A stretch of 64,000 nucleotides of DNA. Source: Epithemia pelagica (taxonomy: Eukaryota > Bacillariophyta > Bacillariophyceae > Surirellales > Surirellaceae). The position numbers and the translations under genes were made by a program. The notes under the pieces are model-generated. The model was not told the origin of the DNA. It saw only the letters and a program-made list of their open reading frames with translations, and made no database searches. Where the stretch lies: positions 2,170,001-2,234,000 of the forward strand of contig OX337237.1 of NCBI GenBank assembly GCA_946965045.2. Direction: 5' to 3'. This document shows positions 33,086-43,819 of the stretch, in pieces; within the stretch, counting starts at the first letter, position 1, and each line of letters opens with the position of its first letter.

Positions 33086-36000
33086 ATAGTAAGGCTCTGG
33101 TCACAGAGCACGACCTTGATCCCAATACCGAAGAAGGGCAACAATTAAACCGACAGCGGCAAGATTTGATTCAGTGGCAAGTGGACATTATTAACCTTGC
33201 AATCAAGAATTCTTACTCTCTTGAGCGTTGGAAGCATATTGTGAATGTCATGATTCCCAAGGAATCTGGGAACCGAAAGATTCATCGATTACGAGTCATC
33301 CACATATATGAGCAAGATTACAATTTGATCTTGGCTCTTAAGTGGCGGTCTCTTATTCAAACAGGAGTGAAACAACAATTAATCAACGACTCTCAGTTCG
33401 GAGCTGTTCCGGGAAAAGACGCTATCATTCCAACCATGATAGAAGAGTATCAATACGAGATTAGCAGAGCAAGCAAAAGACCATTGGTGCATCTTGACTA
33501 CGATGCTACCGCCTGTTATGACCGGATCATAATGAATTTCGGCAGTTTGGTCTCTCGGAGCTTTGGCCAACATCGGTTGATAGTGTTTATAAACGCAAAA
33601 ACACTGGAAGAGGCAAGGTACTATTTAAAAACACAACTTGGAGTCTCGGAGCGGTGGTACAAGCATTGCACAATCCACCCGATCTACGGTTCCGGCCAAG
33701 GCGCCGGGAATTCGCCAGCCATCTGGTGTATTATTAGTTCAGTTCTCTTTGACACCTACGAGTCACGAGCATATGGCGCATCCTTTCAGTCACCTGATGG
33801 GCAAGTCAAAGTGAGGATTTTTATGATTGGCTTTGTTGATGATACGAGTGGAAGCATCAACGATTTCCTGCTCCCAGAGCCCGCCTCCCCTGAACACTAT
33901 ATTCAACGGGCCACATGCGATGCACAACGTTGGAGCAATGTCCTTTCTCTCTCTGGAGGAGGACTACAAAAGACAAAATGCTCTTATCATTTCCTGTACT
34001 ACAAGTTTACCATTGATGGTTTAGCCGTGTTGCAGGATGGAGAATTTGGGCCCAAGATTGAGATCGAGTTCGAATCAGGAGAATCACCACGGCCACTCAA
34101 ACAACTCTCTGCTTATTCAAGTCACAAAACATTAGGAGTCCAAAAGGCTCCAAGTTCTACTAACAAAGGACTGTTTGAGTCTCTCCGAAAGAAAAACAAG
34201 AAACACACTGAAGTCATGGCTCGTAGCCCATTTACCCCGACTGACGCATGGGCTTACTACCATTCGATTTACTTACCCAGCATATGCTACCCCTTTCCGT
34301 CTTCATCGCTATCCAAAGAGAATTGCTTGAGACTACAGAGGGAATTCAAAGTCGCTTTCCTTCCCAAATTTGGTGTCAACCGTTGCACTCCAAATGCAGT
34401 CGTGTATGGCGCGGCTGATTATGGAGGTTTGTCCCTTCGCGATCTATCGGTAGAACACGGGATTTCTCAAGTTTATATGTTTCTCGCCACGATTCGCCCA
34501 TGCGGCGTTGCTTCCGATTTGGCTTCGATCATGCTCTCTTGGGGGCAATATCTAGCTGGCACGAGTGCACCGATCTTGATGGATATTCACCGACGTCTTC
34601 CCCACATGGACCCAATGCAATGGTTACCTTCTATGCGACAATTTCTCCATTCCGTTGACTGTCAGATTGAAGTAGGCTTGGACTTTGTGCCTAATCTTCA
34701 ACGGGATCATGATCTGTTCTTGATGGACTATGCCACCGAGGCGAACTACACTGATGGTGAATTGAAGTTGGTGAATGCTTGTCGTCTTTATCTTGGAGTG
34801 GTGTTGCTCAGTGATATTGTCACTCCTGATGGGACAGTCCTTACTCAAGAGTGTATTCAAGGAAAGCGCTCGTCTCATTCTACTCCAAAAGGCTTGCTTC
34901 CCTATCAACAACGGCCAGGTCCTCGTGCTTGGCAGCTCTGGCGCAAGTTCTTACGATTGTTCACAATTTCGACTTCGAAGAATCGTCTTTTGCACCCTCT
35001 CGGTCCTTGGATCGTGACAGGCAACAATACACTCCGACAATGGCATTGTTATTTTTCTATCCCAACTGTTCAACTCTTTGTCTTTCATGATGACAGATAT
35101 GATGTGTATGCTCCGTTAATGCGTGGCCGTTTTGTCAATACTGGAATCACAGTTACCAGTCTCCCCGCTACGTCTGTACCAGCTGTCACGCGTTCTGAAT
35201 CCTTTGGGATTCTTGGTCTCCTTTCAGTGTCTCCGGCAAACCTACCTCCTCCACCACCTGTTCCCACTACTTTACTCCAACATATAACAAGACTACCGCC
35301 GTGGGAACGAGATCTGCTTCGTGGCGTTCAACTCATTGCAACAATTGAAACGGTTGCTCAATTTTTCCAATCTACCAGCTCTGATGCTACACCGATTCAT
35401 CTTTGCAGCGACGGGTCTGCCCCGTTGTTTCATGGTTCGTTTGGTTGTGTCTGTAGTACCGATAATGGGATGGAACTGTTTACTCTTCTTGGACCGGCAC
35501 CAGGTTTCCGCACTTCCTCCTTTCGGGCCGAAAGTTACGGTCTGCTCTCTGTGCTGCAATTCGTATTTCGCTTCTGTGAGTATCAGGGCATATCTCTTCC
35601 GAGTCACCTCAGGTTGTATACTGATTCAAAGAGTGCAATTCAGACAATGACTACGCGCTTGGAATGGAACTCTGACTTTCCTTACACCACCATGTCACCG
35701 GAGTGGGATCTACACCAGGCCATCACTACCGCCATTCGACGTTTCCCTAATCCACCACTATGTCAACATGTCAAAGGACATCAAGATCGACGAGTCCCGT
35801 TAGACACTTTGTCTCTTCCTGCTCAACTGAATGTTAAGGCTGATCTTCTCGCGTCGCAATTCACTTATCCGTCCGAGATGTCCTCGACTCATGCTCCTCT
35901 GATCAGCGGGGCAACGGCAATTTTGCACGGCCCGAACGGTACTATCAACTCCAATTACCGTCAAGTACTGCGACGTCTCGCGTCTGACCCTGCAATGATT

Positions 36001-36828
36001 CATCATCTTTGCAGTCGTAACGAATGGAGCACAGCGACCTTTCATACTATTTTGTGGAATTCACATGCAACTGCTCTCCGCAGTCAGTTTTCCAGACGGC
36101 AGTTCTTCATGAAATATCTTCATGACTGGCTTCCGCTGGGTGACAAACGGTCACTCTATGCAGATCATTATCCATCAACATGCCCTAAGTGCAATCCACA
36201 GGTGCTAGAGACACGCGAACATTTTCTCCGGTGCCCTCATCGCAAGTGGGTTGGTTCTCTCCTGGAGGATTTGACTACCTATTGGAAGACTCATTTTATT
36301 GATCCTATTCTACAATTTATCTTGAAGGAGCTTATACTTTCCTGGATAGCGGCTACTCCTCCGCAACTTGACCACTTGTCTTCTTCTTATGCGGTTCTTC
36401 TGGCACGTCAATCAACTGTGGGTGTTGTTCATCTCTTCTTTGGTCGATTTGTTACCGACTGGGCTACGTTGCAAGATCACTATCTGACTCGATCACCACC
36501 GTCTGAATCTGGTCAGTTTAATGGGACTCTCTTTGTCACATCGACGATTAAAATCATTTGGGAACACGTCTATCGATTATGGATATCCCGCAACCAAGAT
36601 TTACATGGACACAATACTACGACCCGCGAAGATGCTGCGTTGGCTCAGGCTCAACGTGAGATTCGATGCCTTTATCGTTTCCGGACTTCCGTGGATCCTC
36701 GGGATCAGATTTTGTTTTATCCAACACCTGACATTCACTTCACCACACACACGACCTCTGCTAGCTTGAGATCATGGCTTGACACTTGGCAACCTGTGAT
36801 CCTCAAGTCCGTTAGTTCCTCTCGCTAG
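33086..36828 (+). CDS. LINE ORF2 fragment with intact RT and RNase H motifs
   Basis: An open frame of about 1,247 codons has no start of its own. Reverse transcriptase motifs are intact: LDYDATACYD, GSGQGAGNSPA and FVDDTSG (both Asp codons at 33838-33843). RNase H shows SDGSAPL, RAESYG, YTDSKSAIQ and NVKAD. The tail has the CCHC finger CPKCNPQVLETREHFLRCP. Without the endonuclease and the 5' end it should not be autonomous. The 3' third (from 35648) is duplicated downstream. Confidence 0.88.
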
Positions 36829-36954
36829 CGACCTAGTGTCGCTAGCTTTCACCTTTGTTAGTCCTCGCGTATGTTTTTACATATGCCCGGCGCGTCGGTC
36901 GGCGTTTCCCCTGAGTGGGTACGTGCGGCAGCGTTATAATAGATTCAATTTTTT
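33086..36954 (+). mobile_element. 5'-truncated LINE, copy 2
   Basis: Similarity to LINE copy 1 begins at ATAGTAAGGC (33086) and ends in a T-run at 36954. A perfect 7-bp target-site duplication TTGGCTC lies at 33079-33085 and 36955-36961, so this is a single target-primed insertion with 5' truncation. ORF1, endonuclease and the start of RT are missing. The protein is clearly diverged from copy 1, so the two belong to related but distinct subfamilies. The 3' end is about 50 bp upstream of a pyridoxal kinase start codon. Confidence 0.92.
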
Positions 36955-37499
36955 TTGGCTCCATCCATGCCATCCATGCTCCATCCACATCAGCCGAAGT
37001 GACGATGAGCGATATAAGCCACACCCCTTTCTCTAAAAGAGTCTTATCGATACAATCTCATGTTGTTTCGGGATGTAAGTTACTCGTGTACGGATACTAG
37101 CACAAGTTGGACGTTCCTTTGGATGAACCACCCTCACAGAAGGAACGATATGACTGACAGACGTGGGCAATAAGGCAGCAGTATTCCCTTTGCAACTACT
37201 TGGGTTCGATGTGGATGTGGTGAATTCAGTACATTTTTCAAATCACACGGGATACAACGGCGGCGTAGAGGGCGATGTGTTGAAAGGAAACCAATTGCGG
37301 GACATCCTGGATGGGTTAGAACGAAACGGTCTGTTGGCCAATGTTGGTCACATTTTAACCGGCTATATTGGATCGGAGTCTTTTCTGGAAGCTGTATTGG
37401 ACGTGGTTGAACGAGTGCGGAAGAAATCGAGTGGGTCTCAGCATGTACGCTATGTGTGTGACCCAGTGCTTGGAGATCACGGCAAATTCTACGTGGCAC
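35648..37499 (+). repeat. Tandem duplication, unit 1 (1,852 bp)
   Basis: Positions 35648-37495 appear identical to 37500-39347 (constant offset 1,852). The unit runs from inside the LINE RNase H through the LINE 3' end to the middle of pyridoxal kinase exon 2. Four unmatched bases, GCAC (37496-37499), sit at the junction and look like end-joining filler. Confidence 0.93.
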
Positions 37500-38680
37500 T
37501 GACTACGCGCTTGGAATGGAACTCTGACTTTCCTTACACCACCATGTCACCGGAGTGGGATCTACACCAGGCCATCACTACCGCCATTCGACGTTTCCCT
37601 AATCCACCACTATGTCAACATGTCAAAGGACATCAAGATCGACGAGTCCCGTTAGACACTTTGTCTCTTCCTGCTCAACTGAATGTTAAGGCTGATCTTC
37701 TCGCGTCGCAATTCACTTATCCGTCCGAGATGTCCTCGACTCATGCTCCTCTGATCAGCGGGGCAACGGCAATTTTGCACGGCCCGAACGGTACTATCAA
37801 CTCCAATTACCGTCAAGTACTGCGACGTCTCGCGTCTGACCCTGCAATGATTCATCATCTTTGCAGTCGTAACGAATGGAGCACAGCGACCTTTCATACT
37901 ATTTTGTGGAATTCACATGCAACTGCTCTCCGCAGTCAGTTTTCCAGACGGCAGTTCTTCATGAAATATCTTCATGACTGGCTTCCGCTGGGTGACAAAC
38001 GGTCACTCTATGCAGATCATTATCCATCAACATGCCCTAAGTGCAATCCACAGGTGCTAGAGACACGCGAACATTTTCTCCGGTGCCCTCATCGCAAGTG
38101 GGTTGGTTCTCTCCTGGAGGATTTGACTACCTATTGGAAGACTCATTTTATTGATCCTATTCTACAATTTATCTTGAAGGAGCTTATACTTTCCTGGATA
38201 GCGGCTACTCCTCCGCAACTTGACCACTTGTCTTCTTCTTATGCGGTTCTTCTGGCACGTCAATCAACTGTGGGTGTTGTTCATCTCTTCTTTGGTCGAT
38301 TTGTTACCGACTGGGCTACGTTGCAAGATCACTATCTGACTCGATCACCACCGTCTGAATCTGGTCAGTTTAATGGGACTCTCTTTGTCACATCGACGAT
38401 TAAAATCATTTGGGAACACGTCTATCGATTATGGATATCCCGCAACCAAGATTTACATGGACACAATACTACGACCCGCGAAGATGCTGCGTTGGCTCAG
38501 GCTCAACGTGAGATTCGATGCCTTTATCGTTTCCGGACTTCCGTGGATCCTCGGGATCAGATTTTGTTTTATCCAACACCTGACATTCACTTCACCACAC
38601 ACACGACCTCTGCTAGCTTGAGATCATGGCTTGACACTTGGCAACCTGTGATCCTCAAGTCCGTTAGTTCCTCTCGCTAG
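37005..38680 (+). CDS. Chimeric reading frame: pyridoxal kinase N-terminus fused to LINE RNase H/CCHC tail
   Basis: Exon 1 is 37005-37074, the 86-nt intron is 37075-37160, and exon 2 is 37161-38680. The first ~135 residues are those of pyridoxal kinase (VLSIQSHVVSG, YVGNKAAVFPLQLLGFD, to DPVLGDHGKFYV). At 37496 the frame passes without a stop into the LINE sequence (TTRLEWNSDFPYT) and carries on through the rest of RNase H and the CCHC finger to the LINE stop: 529 residues in total. The kinase part lacks the GTGD catalytic loop, and the RNase H part lacks its first acidic residues, so neither activity is expected. The promoter and splice sites are duplicated too, so it could be transcribed. 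Confidence 0.75.
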
Positions 38681-39347
38681 CGACCTAGTGTCGCTAGCTT
38701 TCACCTTTGTTAGTCCTCGCGTATGTTTTTACATATGCCCGGCGCGTCGGTCGGCGTTTCCCCTGAGTGGGTACGTGCGGCAGCGTTATAATAGATTCAA
38801 TTTTTTTTGGCTCCATCCATGCCATCCATGCTCCATCCACATCAGCCGAAGTGACGATGAGCGATATAAGCCACACCCCTTTCTCTAAAAGAGTCTTATC
38901 GATACAATCTCATGTTGTTTCGGGATGTAAGTTACTCGTGTACGGATACTAGCACAAGTTGGACGTTCCTTTGGATGAACCACCCTCACAGAAGGAACGA
39001 TATGACTGACAGACGTGGGCAATAAGGCAGCAGTATTCCCTTTGCAACTACTTGGGTTCGATGTGGATGTGGTGAATTCAGTACATTTTTCAAATCACAC
39101 GGGATACAACGGCGGCGTAGAGGGCGATGTGTTGAAAGGAAACCAATTGCGGGACATCCTGGATGGGTTAGAACGAAACGGTCTGTTGGCCAATGTTGGT
39201 CACATTTTAACCGGCTATATTGGATCGGAGTCTTTTCTGGAAGCTGTATTGGACGTGGTTGAACGAGTGCGGAAGAAATCGAGTGGGTCTCAGCATGTAC
39301 GCTATGTGTGTGACCCAGTGCTTGGAGATCACGGCAAATTCTACGTG
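37500..39347 (+). repeat. Tandem duplication, unit 2
   Basis: Second copy of the 1.85 kb unit. It includes a second LINE 3' end (to 38806) and the 5' half of the intact pyridoxal kinase gene. No differences from unit 1 were seen on reading. Confidence 0.93.
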
Positions 39348-39947
39348 CCTGTGGAACTGGTGGATGTGTATAAAAGCCGCGTCATACCAGTGGCGGATGT
39401 CTTGACTCCAAATCAGTTTGAAGTGGAACAACTCACTGGAATTTCAATTGAAACAATGGACGATGCCAAGAAGGCCTGTATGCGACTTCATGAAATGGGA
39501 CCCTCCCTGGTGATCATCACGAGCTTAGTCATAGCTGACTCAACAAAAGAAGAGAACAATTGTCCGACCATATCAATTGTAGCCTCGCAAGTGCGAAAAA
39601 CTCGAATGCAACAAACAAATGGCGGATCAGGAGTGTCAGCGCTTCCAGAAATGTGGAGCATAAGTTGTCCCCAGCTACCAGGAGCCTATACGGGGACCGG
39701 GGATTTGTGTGCAGCTCTTTTCTTGGCACACACAGCAATTCAACCAAACGACATATCGGGTGCATTGGAGAAAGTCATTGATACAATGTACGCCATCATA
39801 GAACGAACTCATCGTCACTCAGAAACCTGTGGTGAGAGTGAAATCAAAGTAGATTCATTGGTGGCTGCAAGAGAACTCCAGTTGATTCAATCGAAACGAG
39901 AGATTGAGAATCCACCCCAGCTTTGGAAAGCAGATCGGATACAATAA
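38857..39947 (+). CDS. PDXK: Pyridoxal kinase
   Basis: Exon 1 is 38857-38926, the intron 38927-39012 (86 nt, GTAAGT...GACAG), and exon 2 39013-39947; 334 residues. The splice restores SHVVSGYVGNKAAVFPLQ, the vitamin-B6-binding N-terminal segment. Other landmarks are VNSVHFSNHTGY, VCDPVLGDHGKFYVP, LTPNQFEVEQLTG and the anion-hole/catalytic loop GAYTGTGDLCAALFLAH. The enzyme uses ATP to make pyridoxal 5'-phosphate, probably in the cytosol. The start codon is 51 bp from the LINE 3' end, so nearly all upstream DNA is retroelement or duplicate sequence. It converges on the BRO1 gene with a 56-bp gap. Confidence 0.93.
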
Positions 39948-40003
39948 CAGGCATTTCTAATTTCGTCCAACATCCTTCCTCTGTTTTGCACGAGCTACGA
40001 AAA

Positions 40004-41284
40004 TCATCCACCAGCGTTCAGTTTCTCGTGCAGTTCTCTGGCAAGATCACTGTCGGAGCGTTCCAAAGCGCCTTCGGGGAGCACAAGTAAGGCCGGTTCG
40101 GCTTCTTCAAGCTTGTAAGTTTCCGATTTGTTCATTCGCAGACCCTCTTGCAATTTCTTCTCCGCAGATAAGCTTTGGGGAACAGCGGCGAAAAATACAG
40201 AAGAGTTATCCTTTTCCCATAAATGCAAGATATCATTGCAGTGTTTCCGAAAATCTTGTAGATCTTTCTTCAGCGGTGTTAACGCAGGCGTCTTGGCAAT
40301 ATCAGGCAACCCCTTTGAATATGAAAACTCTCGCGTCCTTAGTGCCACAGTTGCTTCACTCATAAGTGCAATCGCGACACCGTGGTCCATATTCTCCCAG
40401 GCAGCCTGACCTTGGAAATAAAGGCTCAGGGCGAGTTGTATTTGCGTTTGGAACGCCATGAGAACAAAAAAGTCTTTATCCATCCGTTCCTTAGCAACGA
40501 CAGCGTCTTTACGAATTGCAGACATGAATTCTTCCAACGCTTCCATGATTCCATAGCAAAGTTTTCCCAGCAGACCATAGTTTGGTTTCCCGGGCTTCAT
40601 GAGCACCGTTGCAACCGCCATTTGCTGCCCATTCGCCATGAATAACGTCTGAAAGGCTCGAGTCGCAGCAATATGGCATTCAGAAGGAAGCTTTTCAGGC
40701 AATACATTGGCTCCTTTGCTGACCCATTTAGGCAGATGTTCCTTGTGTAAAAACTCCATAATCCCCGCAGCTGCCGCGTAATCGCGAGAGGCCGCAGCAA
40801 ACTGCCCACCTACCGAATTTTCCGTGGCAGCCGCAGCTCGTCCCAAGCCTTCGCATGCAATAGCCATTGTTAAATCGTACATGATGGCTTCGCTCACGAA
40901 AGCTTTTGGTTCCTCTTCGACCCCTGACATCCATTCAAAGAGCAATTTTTCATCCAGACGAGCATTCTCTGGTTGCACTTTACACGACACCAGAATGTTG
41001 TGAATGAGAGGAATATACCTTCGAGCATCCGCGGTCACACGCTCACTGGAAATTTTGTCAGCATCACAAGCTTCTTGAAGCCGCTTTCGGAAATCGTCTG
41101 CATTCAACACCAACTTCCGAGTCTTCGGGTGTTGTCCAACTGTCTTGAAAGATTTGGCGAAACATATCTTGCGATGCGACATCTTCGGCACCGCGAAACG
41201 ATGGACAACTGAAGCCAGTCGAATTGCAGCATCTGGATGATCCAACTTGGGCACCTCTGGATCTTTGAACAGATATTCTCCCAT
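40004..41284 (-). CDS. BRO1-domain protein
   Basis: A 426-residue single exon starts at ATG 41284 (MGEYLFKDPEVPKLDHPDA). The whole protein is alpha-helical in character and matches the BRO1 banana-shaped domain in order: LFEWMSGVEEEP, an Ala-rich helix pair around ACEGLGRAAAATENSVGGQ, KGANVLPEKLP, and AQTLFM-type helices before LSLYFQGQAAWE. BRO1 proteins (ALIX, Bro1, BROX) bind ESCRT-III and act in endosomal sorting. Here there is no V-domain or Pro-rich tail, so it is BROX-like in architecture. Gly2 could be myristoylated. A mariner element begins 123 bp upstream of the start. Confidence 0.8.
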   Translation of the reverse strand: MGEYLFKDPEVPKLDHPDAAIRLASVVHRFAVPKMSHRKICFAKSFKTVGQHPKTRKLVLNADDFRKRLQEACDADKISSERVTADARRYIPLIHNILVSCKVQPENARLDEKLLFEWMSGVEEEPKAFVSEAIMYDLTMAIACEGLGRAAAATENSVGGQFAAASRDYAAAAGIMEFLHKEHLPKWVSKGANVLPEKLPSECHIAATRAFQTLFMANGQQMAVATVLMKPGKPNYGLLGKLCYGIMEALEEFMSAIRKDAVVAKERMDKDFFVLMAFQTQIQLALSLYFQGQAAWENMDHGVAIALMSEATVALRTREFSYSKGLPDIAKTPALTPLKKDLQDFRKHCNDILHLWEKDNSSVFFAAVPQSLSAEKKLQEGLRMNKSETYKLEEAEPALLVLPEGALERSDSDLARELHEKLNAGG

Positions 41285-41407
41285 TGTCAAGTTTTGTCAA
41301 CTCTTCTGGAAAGTTTTTGTTTTTCTGGTTCATGCGTTGCCGCGGAAGTTGGAACGAAGTCGGCGGGCGCAACGACTGGATTTGGACGACATAAGAAGAA
41401 AAAACTA

Positions 41408-41439
41408 CTCCCTCCTGAAAGAAAATACTTCACGCTTTT
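41408..41439 (+). repeat. Mariner left TIR
   Basis: A 32-bp inverted repeat preceded by TA. It is the perfect reverse complement of 43345-43376. Confidence 0.95.
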
Positions 41440-41629
41440 ACAAAAAAAACGATAATTTCACAAGCGAACGTCCTTTTTCCGTAATTTTTTTTTTGTTAGA
41501 AAGCCCTACTCATTAGCTCTGTTTTGGTGTATAATTTATATGTTCGATTCTTGCGTCGGAACGAGCTACGACCGTTCAAAAGGCGTGATTTTGAGCATCG
41601 GTCTTCAGAGCCCACCGGTTGACACTTCT

Positions 41630-42985
41630 ATGGCGCCTACGAACACGTCCTCTTCAGGGCGGCCCCCCAGGGCACCAAAGTACAAGACCATGCGTGAAAC
41701 TGATAAGGTTCGCATCGTTTCAGCGCTCAATTCCATGGTCAACCAAGGCACCTTTGGCCGTGGTTCCATTTCTTCCATGGCTAGAGAGATGGGTTATGAC
41801 AGGTCGACTATAAGTAAACTCTGGAACGGCGCGCGTGTGACACGCGCCACGGGCGTAATTCATTCACCTGAAATTTCAAGAAAGCTTGACAGGCGTGGGC
41901 GAAGGCCTAAATTGTCTCCTTCTACGATTAGAGTAAAGGTAAAAGCCCTTCCGTTGAACGCACGGAACACAAGGCAAAACCTCTCCTTCGCGTTGCGAGT
42001 TTCACACACCACTGTGAACTCGTGGGTGAAGAAAGGGATCCTTCGCACTCACAGGAACATGTTGAAACCGACGCTAACTGAACAGAACAAGCTCTCCAGG
42101 CTCTTGATGGCAACATCATTTGTCAAGGAGAAGGACAACAAGCCAGGTGAGTATGAGTACGAGGATATGCTGGACCTTGTGCACATTGATGAAAAATGGT
42201 TTTACCTGTCACAAGATGGAAAGAGATTTGTGCTTGCAGACGACGAGGAAAATCCACATCGTACTGTGAAACATAAGAGCCACATCACCAAGGTGATGTT
42301 TCTGTGTGCTGTTGCAAGGCCCAGGTTCATCCCCCACCTGAACAAGTGGTGGGATGGCAAGATTGGCATCTGGCCCATTGGTGAGTGGGTTCCTGCCAAA
42401 AGGGATTCTGCTAATCGCCCGAAAGGTACTCCGGTGTGGAAAAATACCAGTATTACCAGGGATGTGTACCGGTCCCTATTGGTGGAGACGGTATTGCCTG
42501 GAATCATGGAGCGGTGGCCAGTGGAAGACAGAAAAGAAAGGGTGATAAGAATTCAGCAGGATGGTGCCAAGTCTCACATTTCAGAACGTGACCCTGAGTT
42601 CCTTGAATTCCTAAAGGATCTCAAGAATGATGGACAGTTGGATGCAACACTCTACACCCAGTCTCCCAATAGTCCAGATACAAACATCTGTGACTTGGGG
42701 TTTTTCAGGGCCATTCAGAGTGCAAGTCTGATTGTTGGATCAAATGAAAAGGCTTTGATTGATGCCGTGACCAAGGCCTTCAATGAGTATCCCAAAGAAA
42801 AGCTGAACAGGACCTGGCTAACCCTACAGTCATGCTTCAACATGATCATTGAGGAAGATGGTGGAAATGACTACAAGATCCCCCACATGAATAAGGAGGG
42901 TCTTGAACGGATTGGTCAACTTCCCACGGTGTTGGATGTCACCGAGGCCTTCACAGCAAACAACAATCTGCATCTACTGGAATAG
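41630..42985 (+). CDS. Mariner-family DDE transposase
   Basis: 451 residues from ATG 41630; an in-frame ATG at 41540 would add 30 residues. The N-terminal half is a helix-turn-helix DNA-binding region (MAREMGYDRSTISKLW, then a second HTH around VSHTTVNSWVKKG). The catalytic triad is visible: VHIDEKWF (first Asp), RIQQDGAKSH (second Asp) and SPNSPDTNICDLGFF (third Asp). There are 38 residues between the second and third Asp, close to the plant DD39D mariner group, which also shares the DLGFFRAIQS end. It cuts and pastes the element via its 32-bp TIRs. The frame is intact. Confidence 0.93.
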   Translation: MAPTNTSSSGRPPRAPKYKTMRETDKVRIVSALNSMVNQGTFGRGSISSMAREMGYDRSTISKLWNGARVTRATGVIHSPEISRKLDRRGRRPKLSPSTIRVKVKALPLNARNTRQNLSFALRVSHTTVNSWVKKGILRTHRNMLKPTLTEQNKLSRLLMATSFVKEKDNKPGEYEYEDMLDLVHIDEKWFYLSQDGKRFVLADDEENPHRTVKHKSHITKVMFLCAVARPRFIPHLNKWWDGKIGIWPIGEWVPAKRDSANRPKGTPVWKNTSITRDVYRSLLVETVLPGIMERWPVEDRKERVIRIQQDGAKSHISERDPEFLEFLKDLKNDGQLDATLYTQSPNSPDTNICDLGFFRAIQSASLIVGSNEKALIDAVTKAFNEYPKEKLNRTWLTLQSCFNMIIEEDGGNDYKIPHMNKEGLERIGQLPTVLDVTEAFTANNNLHLLE

Positions 42986-43344
42986 AAAAACCTAAAGCTA
43001 AATGAATACCTGGCCAACCTCCACTTGATCCAGGAGGTGGCCAGGGGCTACGGCCAATGATTGTCCCTATAGGTAAAGGAATAGGAGTTCTTGTTGTTGC
43101 TGTGTGGTTGTTGTTGCGAGTTTCCTTCATGTGTGTTGTTGGAGGGAGACGAGTGAGTTTTTTCCCATCACTAATCGCCAGGTTGTAGCTGTGGAACCAA
43201 TGGATCTGGCAAGTGGCACGTGTCATTGGTTTATGTTCATCTACGAAATCAGGGTGGAGTTCGACTCCGAATGAGCCAGCCGGCCTCCTGTAGACTTGTA
43301 CCAGAGCCTACGTAATCTTTTTATGCGACTAAAAAACACAAAAA

Positions 43345-43376
43345 AAAAGCGTGAAGTATTTTCTTTCAGGAGGGAG
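43345..43376 (-). repeat. Mariner right TIR
   Basis: A 32-bp inverted repeat followed by TA; the partner of 41408-41439. Confidence 0.95.
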
Positions 43377-43378
43377 TA

Positions 43379-43819
43379 GCAAGTTCTAATTACTAATTTG
43401 CACTGATTAGCATCGATCTAACTACCTATTGTCATCGTAGAGTCCCAGTAACACTCCAGTCTTTAATGACCTGCTTTTAACGACAATGGGACAAGAATGC
43501 GAGAAATAAGCAGGAATTCCTCATTAACTTCTTGCATCTGGTGTCAAGTATCAAGAGATCTATAATTTAGAATTTTGTTGGATTGGATGATTGGTGAAGG
43601 CTCCGCAGATCTATAAAAGGTCAAGTTGCTACCATGAGACCCAAAAATGAGACATGAGAGTGCCCTTTTGGCGCTCTTGGCGTGAATATTGACACGTGGC
43701 TCTGCAGTCATGCGCACTCGGAAGCACACCATTTTGAGCATTTCGCGTCTTTCTAAAGATTGTGCAGCGTTCCATTATTTCCAGTTTGGCCACATTCACT
43801 ATCCAGATTTGCAGCGTAA
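43379..43819. other. Intergenic between mariner and the E2-like gene
   Basis: No clear gene. A short upstream exon of the E2-like gene could lie near 43710-43800, but I found no convincing splice pair. Confidence 0.35.

Larger units (their letters stand above)
41408..43376 (+). mobile_element. Tc1/mariner element with perfect TIRs
   Basis: A 1,969-bp element. Its ends are inverted repeats of 32 bp (41408-41439 and 43345-43376), identical over that length, starting CTCCCTCCTGAAAG. TA dinucleotides flank both ends (41406-41407 and 43377-43378), the expected target duplication. One transposase gene fills the centre. The CTCCCTCC start resembles plant mariner-like and Stowaway ends. Intact TIRs and ORF suggest recent, possibly autonomous, activity. 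Confidence 0.95.
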
